Origin: an uncultured Oscillospiraceae bacterium
Lineage (GTDB): Bacteria; Bacillota; Clostridia; Oscillospirales; Oscillospiraceae
Assembly: GCA_944385415.1 (NCBI GenBank)
Contig: CALWXC010000016.1
Location: forward strand, 1 to 64,000
Direction: 5' to 3'
Length of the DNA stretch: 64,000 nucleotides
Positions 43,508 through 51,677 of the stretch are shown one piece after another; the stretch's first letter is position 1, and every line of letters starts with the position of its first letter. The translations under genes were made by a program, and so were the position numbers. The notes beneath the pieces are model-generated. The model was given only the letters and a program-made list of their open reading frames with translations. It did not search any database and was not told the DNA's origin.

Positions 43508-44110
43508 AATAAAAAAGCTTTTACTGAATTTTTTCTCGAAAAAATTCAGGGGTCCAGGGGCAAAGCCCCGGTCGCTGGCCGCAGCCAGCGAAACACCCGC
43601 GCCGCGCACGGCGCGAAACTCTCTATCGTCCAAAGCCCCATCCGCAGATGGCGCAACCCCCACGGCGAAGCCGTAAGGCCGCCGCCCCCACCCCGTCAGC
43701 GGGTGGCGGGCGGTGGCCTTCTCGTATCCCCCACCGCAGGGCGCGGCATCCTTGACGCGCCCCGCATAGAATGTGTCATGTCGCAATAGAGGGCCCCCGC
43801 CGTCCACCCCCTTGGGGCGGCGACGGGGGCCATGTCCGTTGGCCGGGAATTGCGCCCGTTGCGACGGGCGCTTGGGACGATGGGGTATTTCGCCCGCTGC
43901 GGCGGGCGACCAAAGGCTCTGCCTTTGGAAACCGCGATTTGGGCAACGCGCCGCCGGTTGGCAAGAGGTGTCGGCAAGGAATTTTGTGTCAGAGCAAGGC
44001 CCAGCTTCGCCGCCATACTGGATGTATGGCAAGAAGCTGGACCGCAGTTATGGCGCAAAAGGCCCGGCGACACCCGCAGACATACCGGCGGTAAGTTGCC
44101 CCATGGAAAA
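43508..44110. repeat. Composite intergenic hairpin element, copy F, with a structured core
   Basis: Fills the 754-bp gap between nrdD and the CDF gene. Left part, minus sense: CGAATTTTTT-like repeat, GGGGC/GCCCC hairpin and two in-register 25-nt modules (43573-43597, 43598-43622). Middle: plus-sense modules CGCCCGT-TGCG-ACGGGCG (near 43854) and CGCCCGC-TGCG-GCGGGCG (near 43890). Right part: a 40-nt stem-loop (44001-44040) enclosed by GGTGTCG / CGACACC (43968-43974, 44068-44074). No gene with a ribosome site. Confidence 0.75.
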
Positions 44111-44178
44111 AAATCGAGTAAAACTTTTATCTTTTTTTACTGCTTCCATTCTGCGACAGCTTCCTCCCTGTTCTTCCC

Positions 44179-44207
44179 TTGCAATTTCCCGCCATCGGCG
44201 TTACAAT
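44179..44207 (+). promoter_or_regulatory. Promoter of the CDF transporter
   Basis: TTGCAA (44179-44184), 17-nt spacer, TACAAT (44202-44207). Confidence 0.75.
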
Positions 44208-44245
44208 ACACCGTAACTGTTATTTTTGGAAAAGAGGTCTTTTCT

Positions 44246-45403
44246 ATGACCAACCTGCTGCCGCGTCTTTTCATCCGCGACTACAAAAATTTTGAAAACC
44301 CCACAGTCCGCTCCGCCTACGGCAAGCTGGCGGGCGTGGTGGGCATTATCTGCAACGTGCTGCTTTTTGCCGCTAAGCTGGCCATCGGTCTGCTGTCGGG
44401 CAGCGTGTCCATCACCGCCGACGCCGTCAACAACCTGTCCGACGCCTCCAGCTCCGTGGTGACGCTGCTGGGCTTCAAGCTGGCCGAAAAGCCCGCCGAC
44501 GAAGATCACCCCTACGGCCACGCCCGCATGGAATACCTGTCCGGTCTGGCGGTGGCGGCGCTGATTCTTGTCATCGGCGTGGAGCTGGTTAAATCCTCCG
44601 TAACGAAAATCATCCATCCGGAGCCCGTGGCCTTTTCCCCGGCCCTGGTGGTGGTGCTGGTCCTGTCCATGGCCGTCAAGCTGTGGATGTGCCACTTCAA
44701 CAGCTCCCTGGGCCACCGCATGGACTCCGACACCCTGAAAGCCACCGCCGCCGACAGCCGAAACGACGTCATTACCACCGGCGCGGTGCTGCTGGCCGCC
44801 ATTGTGGCCCAGGTGACCAACCTGTACATCGACGGCTATGCCGGTCTGCTGGTGGCCCTGTTCATCCTGTGGAGCGGCGTGGGCATCGCCAAGGACACCA
44901 TGGACCCCCTGCTGGGTCTGGCCCCGTCGCCGGAGCTGGTGCAGCAGATTTCCGATGAAATCCGCGGATATGACAAGGTCCTTGGGCTCCACGATCTCAT
45001 GGTCCACGACTACGGCCCCGGCCGCCGCTTCGCCAGCGTCCATGTGGAGATGGACAGCCAAGAAGACCCGCTCCTGTGCCACGATATCATTGACGATATT
45101 GAACACGACTTTCTCAAAAAGCACCGTATCCAGCTGGTCATCCATTATGACCCGGTGGTCACGGATGACGCCGAGCTCAACGAAATGCGTACCCTGACAG
45201 AACAGGTGGTAAAGGAGCTGGACCCCCGGTTCTCCCTCCACGATTTCCGCATGGTACGCGGCCCCGGCCACACCAATCTGGTCTTTGATCTGGTCATCCC
45301 CTTTGAACTTCATGAAAAGCGGCGGGAAATCGCCCATCAGGTCAATGACCGCATCAAAGCCATAGACCAAAAATACAATGTGGTCATCACCTTTGACCAC
45401 TGA
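44246..45403 (+). CDS. Cation diffusion facilitator exporter, probably Mn-type
   Basis: 385 residues: about six membrane segments (about 28-210), then a cytoplasmic dimer domain. The transport site reads Asn62-x3-Asp66 in segment 2 (VNNLSD) and Asp170-x3-Asp174 in segment 5 (ADSRNDV). Zinc CDFs have His at the 170-type position; the all-oxygen N/D-D-D set is that of manganese exporters such as MntE. A second domain of about 90 residues repeats the ferredoxin-like fold at the C-terminus. ATG at 44246 with AGAGG upstream. Confidence 0.88.
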   Translation: MTNLLPRLFIRDYKNFENPTVRSAYGKLAGVVGIICNVLLFAAKLAIGLLSGSVSITADAVNNLSDASSSVVTLLGFKLAEKPADEDHPYGHARMEYLSGLAVAALILVIGVELVKSSVTKIIHPEPVAFSPALVVVLVLSMAVKLWMCHFNSSLGHRMDSDTLKATAADSRNDVITTGAVLLAAIVAQVTNLYIDGYAGLLVALFILWSGVGIAKDTMDPLLGLAPSPELVQQISDEIRGYDKVLGLHDLMVHDYGPGRRFASVHVEMDSQEDPLLCHDIIDDIEHDFLKKHRIQLVIHYDPVVTDDAELNEMRTLTEQVVKELDPRFSLHDFRMVRGPGHTNLVFDLVIPFELHEKRREIAHQVNDRIKAIDQKYNVVITFDH

Positions 45404-45410
45404 CCGGCCT

Positions 45411-45446
45411 CCGGCGTGCTGTATTCGGCAGCACGCCGGTTTTTTC
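45411..45446 (+). terminator. Terminator of the CDF gene
   Basis: 11-bp stem CCGGCGTGCTG / CAGCACGCCGG (45411-45421, 45429-45439) followed by T6. Confidence 0.9.
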
Positions 45447-45522
45447 TAGGTTGTGCTCCTGACATTCTGTACAAAACGACCAAAAAATTTTTCTGTAGTT
45501 CACCAAAATAATTTTCTGCGGC

Positions 45523-45551
45523 TTGACAAGATACTGGGAATTCCATATGAT
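45523..45551 (+). promoter_or_regulatory. Promoter of the nucleoside ABC operon
   Basis: TTGACA (45523-45528), 17-nt spacer, TATGAT (45546-45551). Confidence 0.85.
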
Positions 45552-45568
45552 AACAATAGTAATTCCCA
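45535..45568 (+). promoter_or_regulatory. Inverted repeat over the ABC promoter
   Basis: TGGGAATT (45535-45542) and AATTCCCA (45561-45568) flank the -10 box, 18 nt apart. Good operator geometry; the regulator is unknown. I saw no purine-riboswitch sequence in the leader. Confidence 0.5.
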
Positions 45569-45629
45569 TTCCATTTTTATAAAAGCTGCACAGGCCCCCG
45601 GGAACGTGCGGTCGAAAGGAGTCGAGCCG

Positions 45630-47138
45630 ATGGAAGAACTATTGCGCATGGAGCACATCACCAAAAAATTCGGTGACGTCTATGCCAACCGAAACATCAA
45701 TCTCGATGTACGCAAAGGCGAAGTGCACACGCTTTTGGGCGAAAATGGTGCCGGTAAGAGCACGTTGATGAACGTGCTGTTCGGCCTGTATCAGCCCACG
45801 GAAGGTACCATCTACCTCCACGGAAAACCAGTTCGCATTGAGTCCCCGGCCCAGGCTGTCAAACTGGGTATCGGCATGGTGCACCAGCATTTTATGTTGG
45901 TGGAGGCCATGACCGTTTTCGAGAATATCATTCTCGGCGACCGCAACACCAAGGGAATTTTTATCAACCACGACGCCCGTAAAAAGGAGATTCTGGAGCT
46001 GTCGGAACGCTACGGCCTGGATGTGGAGCTGGACAAGCCCATCACCGACATTGCCGTGGGCGCCCAGCAGCGTGTGGAAATCCTCAAGGCCCTCTATCGC
46101 GGCGCGGATCTGCTGGTACTGGACGAGCCCTCGGCGGCTCTGACGGACCAGGAGGTGGAAGGTCTCTTCGACATCATGCACAAGCTGACCAGCGAGGGCA
46201 AGAGCATCATCTTTATCAGCCACAAGATGCGTGAAGTGCTCCACATCTCCGACCGGATCACCATTCTCCGGGCCGGTGAAACGGTTTGTACTCTGAACCG
46301 GGACGAGACCACCGGCGAGGAGCTGGCCAACCTGATGATCGGCCGGGAGCTGACCCCCTCCCACTATGAGAAGATCGAGAACCCCGGCGAGGCCGTGGTG
46401 GCGCTGGAGAACGTGGACTACGACAAGACCTCCAAGCACAACGGTCTCAACGGCGTCAGCCTCACCGTGGGCCGCGGCGAAATCGTAGGCATTGCCGGTG
46501 TGGATGGCAACGGTCAGAGTCAGTTGGCCCAGGTGGTCACCGGCGTGCTGACGCCCGACGCAGGCCGGGTGGATTTGAAGGGCTCCCATGTGGCCCAGTT
46601 CACCCCCAACGGCTTCATTCTCGAAAGCGTCTCCCACATCCCCGAGGACCGCAACAAAATGGGTCTCATCGGCAATATGTCCGTTCGGGACAACATCGTT
46701 CTCAAGTCCACGGACACGCCGGAATTTTCGGCAGCCCACGGCCTGTTCCTCAAAAAGAAGGCCATCCGGGACTATGCCCTCAAGATGCAGGAAAAGTACG
46801 ATATCCGCTGTTCCTCCATCGACCAGGAAGCGAGAAACCTGTCCGGCGGCAACCAGCAGAAAATCATTCTGGCCCGAGAGCTGGAGGGCAAGCCCGATTT
46901 GCTGGTGGCGGTTCACCCCACCCGCGGTCTGGACATCGGCGCCACCCGGTTTGTCCATGACACCATGATCGAAGCCCGGGACCGGGGCTGCGGCGTCCTG
47001 CTGATCTCCGCCGACTTCGACGAAATTCTCGAGGTCTCCGACCGCATCGTTGTCATGTTTGAAGGACAGGTTATGGGCGTGTTCTCCGGCAAGAATCCGC
47101 CCATTGCCGACATCAGTCTGGCCATGGCCGGTAAGTGA
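45630..47138 (+). CDS. Nucleoside ABC transporter ATPase (BMP/NupA type)
   Basis: 502 residues with two ATPase domains, as in sugar/nucleoside importers. First domain: Walker A GENGAGKST, Walker B LLVLDEPSAAL. Second: degenerate Walker A GVDGNGQSQ, signature NLSGGNQQKIILARE and VAVHPTRGLDIGA. It pairs with two different permeases and a BMP lipoprotein encoded downstream to import purine or pyrimidine nucleosides. Start at 45630 after AAAGGAG. Confidence 0.93.
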   Translation: MEELLRMEHITKKFGDVYANRNINLDVRKGEVHTLLGENGAGKSTLMNVLFGLYQPTEGTIYLHGKPVRIESPAQAVKLGIGMVHQHFMLVEAMTVFENIILGDRNTKGIFINHDARKKEILELSERYGLDVELDKPITDIAVGAQQRVEILKALYRGADLLVLDEPSAALTDQEVEGLFDIMHKLTSEGKSIIFISHKMREVLHISDRITILRAGETVCTLNRDETTGEELANLMIGRELTPSHYEKIENPGEAVVALENVDYDKTSKHNGLNGVSLTVGRGEIVGIAGVDGNGQSQLAQVVTGVLTPDAGRVDLKGSHVAQFTPNGFILESVSHIPEDRNKMGLIGNMSVRDNIVLKSTDTPEFSAAHGLFLKKKAIRDYALKMQEKYDIRCSSIDQEARNLSGGNQQKIILARELEGKPDLLVAVHPTRGLDIGATRFVHDTMIEARDRGCGVLLISADFDEILEVSDRIVVMFEGQVMGVFSGKNPPIADISLAMAGK

Positions 47139-47152
47139 GGAGGAATGGGACC

Positions 47153-48220
47153 ATGAAACACACCAACCGTATTGTCAACCTGCTGGTGCCGATCGTCTCC
47201 GTGCTGCTGTCCTTTGTCATTGGCTGCATCATCATGGCGGCGCTGGGCGCCAACCCGGCCACAGCGCTTCAATCCCTTTGGATCGGCGCCTTCGGCACCA
47301 TGCGCAACGTGGGTACCACCCTGTCCCGCGCCACGCCCCTGATCTTTACTGCCCTGTGCGCCTGCTTCGCCTACCGCTGCGGCGTCTTCAACCTGGGCGG
47401 CGAGGGCCAGTTCCTCATGGGCGCCATTGTCTCCTGCGTCATCTCCACCCAGCTGGGTATCACGGGTCTGCCCGCCATCATCCTGTGCCTGATTGCCGGC
47501 GCCCTGGCCGGCGGCGTCTGGGCGCTGATCGCCGGTGTCCTCCGGGTCTTCCGCGGTCAGAATGAGATGATCATTTCCATTATGCTCAACTATGTGGCCA
47601 CCCTCTTTATGGGCGTCATCTACACCAGCTGGCTCCGCGACGGCAGCGTGCCCCAGACCGTGGCCGTGCCCGACGAGACCCAGCTGAGCCGCCTGGGCGA
47701 CCTGCGTGCCACCACCGCGTTCATCCTGGCTCTTGTGGTGGGTCTGCTGGTGTACTACTTCCTGTTCCATACGTCCAAGGGCTTCCAGCTGCGGGCTGTG
47801 GGCCTCAACATGACGGCGGCTCAGTTCAACGGCTTCGCCGTGAAGAAGTTCATCCTCATGAGCTTCATCGTCTCCGGCGCCATTGCCGGTCTCGGCGGCA
47901 GCGCCGACCTGCTGGGCACCCAGTTCCGCCTGATCAACGGCTATGGCTCCGGCTACGGCTTCGACGGTGTCGCCATGGCGCTGATCGCCCAGCTGCACCC
48001 CATCGCCGCCATTGTGGTCGCCATCTTCTTCGCCGCCCTGCGGGTGGGCTCCACCACCATGCAGGCCGCCACCGGCGTTCCCACCAGCGTGTCCGATATC
48101 ATCCAGGCGCTGGTCATCGTCTTTACGGTGGCGGGTCTGGCCATGGTGAAGCTGCCCCAGTTCCGGGCCGTCATTGACCGCATGGCCACCAAGTCCGTAC
48201 AGAAGAAGGAGGCTGTGTAA
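47153..48220 (+). CDS. Nucleoside ABC transporter permease 1
   Basis: 355 residues, about nine membrane segments, BPD_transp_2 family (NupB-like): FNLGGEGQFLMGA is the family marker and GYGFDGVAMALIAQLHP lies near the C-terminal third. ATG at 47153 after GAGGAGG, 14 nt past the ATPase stop. Confidence 0.92.
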   Translation: MKHTNRIVNLLVPIVSVLLSFVIGCIIMAALGANPATALQSLWIGAFGTMRNVGTTLSRATPLIFTALCACFAYRCGVFNLGGEGQFLMGAIVSCVISTQLGITGLPAIILCLIAGALAGGVWALIAGVLRVFRGQNEMIISIMLNYVATLFMGVIYTSWLRDGSVPQTVAVPDETQLSRLGDLRATTAFILALVVGLLVYYFLFHTSKGFQLRAVGLNMTAAQFNGFAVKKFILMSFIVSGAIAGLGGSADLLGTQFRLINGYGSGYGFDGVAMALIAQLHPIAAIVVAIFFAALRVGSTTMQAATGVPTSVSDIIQALVIVFTVAGLAMVKLPQFRAVIDRMATKSVQKKEAV

Positions 48221-48221
48221 G

Positions 48222-49142
48222 ATGATTTCTGAAGTGTTGCTTTCCACCGTCCGCATGGCCACGCCCCTGATCTTTTTGGCCCTGGCGGAGCTCTATTCCC
48301 AGCGGGCCGGTCTGGTCCACATCGGTCTGGAAGGTCTGGCCGCCATCGGCTCCCTGGTGGGCTTCCTGGTGAGCCTCATCACCGGCAGCCCCATGCTGGG
48401 CGTGGTGGCCGGTGCCGCCGCCGGTATCCTCACCAATATGATCTTTGCCTATGCCACCATTACCCTCTGCGCCGAGCAGATCGTCTACGGCATGGCAATC
48501 AACATTTTCGCCCCGGCTCTGGCGGCGTTCATCTACCGTGTCTACTTCGGCGCCGGTTCCGAGCTGGTGCAGGTGGGCCTCATGAGTACTCTGAGCCAGT
48601 CCCTGGGCATCCAGTCCAACAACTTTATCGTCCAGCTGTTCCTGGACCAGACCCCCATGGTCTATCTGGCCTACATCCTGGTCATCGTCACGGTGATCTA
48701 TTTCAACCGCACCAAGTCGGGCCTCAACTACAAGGCCGTGGGCGAATACCCCAAGGCTGCCGCCACCCTGGGCATCAATGTCATCGGCGTCAAGTATGTG
48801 GCCAGCATCCTCTGCGGCGCTCTGGCTGGTATGGGCGGCGCGTACCTGACCACCTGCTATGCCAACACCTATGTGGACGGCAACGTGGCCGGACGCGGCT
48901 TTATCGCCCTGGCTGCCGTGATCTTCGGCCGCTGGACCGGCGGCGGCGTCCTGCTGGCCTGTCTGTTCTTCGGCTTCTGCGACGCCTTGCAGATTCGTTT
49001 GCAGGTGGGCAGCTTCGGTATCCCCTACCAGTTCTTCCAGATGATCCCCTATGTGGCCACCATCCTGGTTCTGGCCCTGCTGGGTATGAAAAAGTCCGGT
49101 CCCAAGGGCGTGGGCAAGGCGTATCTCCCCGAGGAGCGGTAA
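48222..49142 (+). CDS. Nucleoside ABC transporter permease 2
   Basis: 306 residues, NupC-like permease of the same family. Markers are RAGLVHIGLEGLAAIGSLVGF and GRGFIALAAVIFGRWTGGGV. It starts 1 nt after permease 1 and forms the heterodimeric channel with it. The 63-nt gap to the lipoprotein gene contains its AGGAGG site. Confidence 0.92.
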   Translation: MISEVLLSTVRMATPLIFLALAELYSQRAGLVHIGLEGLAAIGSLVGFLVSLITGSPMLGVVAGAAAGILTNMIFAYATITLCAEQIVYGMAINIFAPALAAFIYRVYFGAGSELVQVGLMSTLSQSLGIQSNNFIVQLFLDQTPMVYLAYILVIVTVIYFNRTKSGLNYKAVGEYPKAAATLGINVIGVKYVASILCGALAGMGGAYLTTCYANTYVDGNVAGRGFIALAAVIFGRWTGGGVLLACLFFGFCDALQIRLQVGSFGIPYQFFQMIPYVATILVLALLGMKKSGPKGVGKAYLPEER

Positions 49143-49205
49143 CGATGTGACTGCCGCCGCGGCGGCTGTTTCATAACCATTCTACATTTTAGGAGGAAAA
49201 CGAAC

Positions 49206-50294
49206 ATGAAAAAGCTTCTGGCTCTGCTGCTGGCCCTGACCATGGTCCTGTCCCTGGGCGCCTGCGGCAACAAGACCACCACCACCGAAGGTGACGCCAA
49301 CACCGGCGACACCAGCACCGGCGACACTGGCGATACCGGCACCGGCAGCGAGGGCGGCGCCGAGTCCACCGGTCTCAAGGTGGCCATGATCTGCGACTCC
49401 AGCATCTCCGACGGCGGATGGGGCATGTCCTGCTACAACGCCATGGTGGCCGCCGCTGAGGCCAACGGCTGGGAGACCGCCTACTCCGACAGCATCGCCC
49501 AGTCCGCCTACTATGACACCATTGTCTCCTACTGCGACCTGGGCTACGACCTGATCTACGCCCCCGGTAACCAGTACACCGACGCCGTGCTCCAGGCTGC
49601 CGAGGAATACCCCGACATCGCCTTTGCCCTGCTCAACGGCGGCACCGACACGCCGGACAAGGCCACCAATGGCAACGTCACCTCTCTGCTGCCCGACGCG
49701 CAGCAGGTCGGCTGGATTGCCGGCGCCCTGGCCGGTCTGATGACCGAGACCGGCACCGTCGCTTTCATCGGCGGCATGGAGCTGGACACCACCCTGGGCA
49801 AGTATGAGGGCTTTGCCGAAGCTGCCGCCTATGTGGGCGAGCAGGCTGGCAAGACTGTGTCCGCTCTGGACATCGTGTACTCCGGCGACTTCTCCGCCAC
49901 CGACAAGGGCATCGAGTTTGCCAAGGCCATGATCAACCAGGGCGCCGACGTGTTCTTCGGCGACGCCTCTGCGGTTGACTCCGGCGCCCGTCAGGCCATC
50001 GACGAGGCCAATGCCGCTTCCGGCTCCGTCAAGATCTACGACATCGCCCAGCCCTCCGATCTGCTGGGTCAGAATGAGTGCATCATCGGCAGCCAGGTCA
50101 CCGACAACACCGCTCTGGTAAGCCTGTGCATGGAAGCCGTCGCCAACGGCTCCTTCGGCGGCGAGGTCATCTACGGCACCCTGCAGAACGGCGTTCTGTC
50201 CGCCGGTGCTCTGAGCGATCTGGTCCCCGCTGAGGTGCAGGATCAGTACAATGCTTACCTGCAGGAGATGCAGGACGGCACCTTTATGCAGTAA
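49206..50294 (+). CDS. BMP-family nucleoside-binding lipoprotein
   Basis: 362 residues. Lipoprotein signal with lipobox LSLGAC (Cys20), a Gly/Thr/Asp-rich linker (about 22-56), then a PnrA-like domain: KVAMICDSSISDGGWGMSCYNA, YDLIYAPGNQYTDAV, GWIAGALAG and IGGMELDTTLGKYEGF. It binds nucleosides outside the membrane. It is last in the operon, whereas the binding protein often comes first. Its signal peptide DNA is nearly the same as that of the amino-acid binding protein at 37756. Confidence 0.93.
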   Translation: MKKLLALLLALTMVLSLGACGNKTTTTEGDANTGDTSTGDTGDTGTGSEGGAESTGLKVAMICDSSISDGGWGMSCYNAMVAAAEANGWETAYSDSIAQSAYYDTIVSYCDLGYDLIYAPGNQYTDAVLQAAEEYPDIAFALLNGGTDTPDKATNGNVTSLLPDAQQVGWIAGALAGLMTETGTVAFIGGMELDTTLGKYEGFAEAAAYVGEQAGKTVSALDIVYSGDFSATDKGIEFAKAMINQGADVFFGDASAVDSGARQAIDEANAASGSVKIYDIAQPSDLLGQNECIIGSQVTDNTALVSLCMEAVANGSFGGEVIYGTLQNGVLSAGALSDLVPAEVQDQYNAYLQEMQDGTFMQ

Positions 50295-50310
50295 TCTTCT
50301 TCCGCTATGG

Positions 50311-50343
50311 GGTGGGACACAGTCCGCTGTGTCCCACCTTTTT
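50311..50343 (+). terminator. Terminator of the nucleoside ABC operon
   Basis: 12-bp stem GGTGGGACACAG / CTGTGTCCCACC with TCCG loop (50311-50338), then T5. Confidence 0.92.
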
Positions 50344-50357
50344 GTTATATTTTGTAT

Positions 50358-50386
50358 TTGCACCCACTTTCCCGTCGTGCTATGAT
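50358..50386 (+). promoter_or_regulatory. Promoter of the XpaC-like gene
   Basis: TTGCAC (50358-50363), 17-nt spacer, TATGAT (50381-50386). Confidence 0.75.
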
Positions 50387-50420
50387 ATAGAAAAATTATC
50401 CCATCCACGGAGGGACTTCC

Positions 50421-51560
50421 ATGTTGAATCAACAGCGCAATCCCAAGGAACCGCCCATTCTCTCCTGGGCCATCACCATCGGTTTGTTTCTGGTGGGCGC
50501 ATGGCCCATCGCCCTGTTTACCCTGTTCCGAATCTTGAGCGTCGGTTCCATCACCTCCCCGCCCAAGCAGCAGAAACGTTCTCTGAACGCCCCCAGAAAA
50601 CCCATTGACCTGGAGCCGGTGGAGGTCAAGCCCGCCAAGAAAAACAAGTCTTACAAACCGGTCCGCCGGTCCGGTACGGTTCCCATCCCTAAAAAATGGG
50701 GGAAACGTCTGTGTTTTTGGGGTCTGATTGCCACAGTGGTCACCGGTTTGATATTGGGCGATACCCTTATTTCCACGCTGTCCTATCTGAAATACGGGCT
50801 CAGCGCCTACGATATCCGCGAACTGCTGCAAACCACCGGCTTTTTTGCCGGCAGCCTGGTGGTGCTGTTCTGCGGACTGTCCCGCAAGGGCAAGGCCGCC
50901 CGGTACCGCCGGTATTTGCAGCTGATCGGGCAGCGGGAGACGATTTCGGTGGAAACGCTGGCCCAGGCGCTGCCGGTCTCCTACCGTCATGCCTGCAATG
51001 ACCTCCAGGACATGCTGGAGCGGGGCTTTTTGCCTGCCGGATACATCGACCGTACTTCCAGAACGCTGATTCTCTCGGAAAGCGGCTTACGGGAGGAAGC
51101 GCCCAAAGCCCAGGAGCCGGTCCGGGAACAGCCGCCGGTTCCGGAGGACGATGTATTGCAGCAAATCCGCCAGCTGCGGGACAGCATTGAGGACCCGGCT
51201 ATGCGGCAGAAGGTGGACCGGATTGGTGAAATCACGGCCCGGATTCTGGACTATCAGAAAGCCCATCCCGACTGTGCTGCGGAGCTGCGGAGTTTTCTCG
51301 ACTACTACCTGCCCACGACGCTGAAAATTCTGCGCTCCTATGAGCAGATGGAAGAACAGCGCATCAACGGCGAAAACATCCGTACCACCAAGGCCAAGGT
51401 GGAGGGCATGATGGACAAGGTGGTGGAGGGTTTCGAGACGCGGCTGGACAAGCTGTTCCACGCGGAAGCCGTGGATATCACCAGCGATGTGCAGGTTTTG
51501 GAACAGATGCTGCAACAGGACGGTCTCACCGGAGAGGAACTGAAGTTTCCCCGACAGTAA
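50421..51560 (+). CDS. XpaC-like membrane protein (5-bromo-4-chloroindolyl phosphate hydrolysis family)
   Basis: 379 residues: two or three membrane segments (near 15-38, 100-122, 133-150), a basic loop, a small winged-helix-like stretch (RETISVETLAQALPVSYRHACNDLQDMLERGFL) and a C-terminal helical domain. RSFLDYYLPTTLKILRSYEQMEEQ in that domain is the XpaC signature. The family name comes from an indirect phenotype in Bacillus; in others a neighbouring TelA tellurite-resistance gene is common, but none is here. Likely a membrane-associated scaffold. Confidence 0.8.
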   Translation: MLNQQRNPKEPPILSWAITIGLFLVGAWPIALFTLFRILSVGSITSPPKQQKRSLNAPRKPIDLEPVEVKPAKKNKSYKPVRRSGTVPIPKKWGKRLCFWGLIATVVTGLILGDTLISTLSYLKYGLSAYDIRELLQTTGFFAGSLVVLFCGLSRKGKAARYRRYLQLIGQRETISVETLAQALPVSYRHACNDLQDMLERGFLPAGYIDRTSRTLILSESGLREEAPKAQEPVREQPPVPEDDVLQQIRQLRDSIEDPAMRQKVDRIGEITARILDYQKAHPDCAAELRSFLDYYLPTTLKILRSYEQMEEQRINGENIRTTKAKVEGMMDKVVEGFETRLDKLFHAEAVDITSDVQVLEQMLQQDGLTGEELKFPRQ

Positions 51561-51587
51561 AAAATTTTTACTGCTTTTTTTCTCCAT

Positions 51588-51635
51588 AAAATCACAGGGG
51601 CCCAGGGGTTTTTCCCCCTGGGCCCCTGTGATTTT
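51588..51635. terminator. Very long terminator hairpin (element copy G)
   Basis: 21-bp perfect stem (51588-51608, 51615-51635) with loop TTTTTC, made of ATCACAGGGGCCCAGGGG-type sequence related to the GGGGTCCAGGGG part of the composite elements. It lies between converging genes and is flanked by A/T-rich tracts. Confidence 0.8.
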
Positions 51636-51677
51636 GAAAAAACGAATACGGCTAATTATGATTTGGTGTGCAGCGTT

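Noticed and set aside
44001..44110. Short peptide gene in the structured block (YGKKLDRSYGAKGPATPADIP-type reading)
   Set aside because: No start with a ribosome site; the base pairing explains the sequence better.
45440..45629. Purine riboswitch before the nucleoside ABC operon
   Set aside because: The transcribed leader is about 70 nt and lacks the purine-aptamer core sequences.
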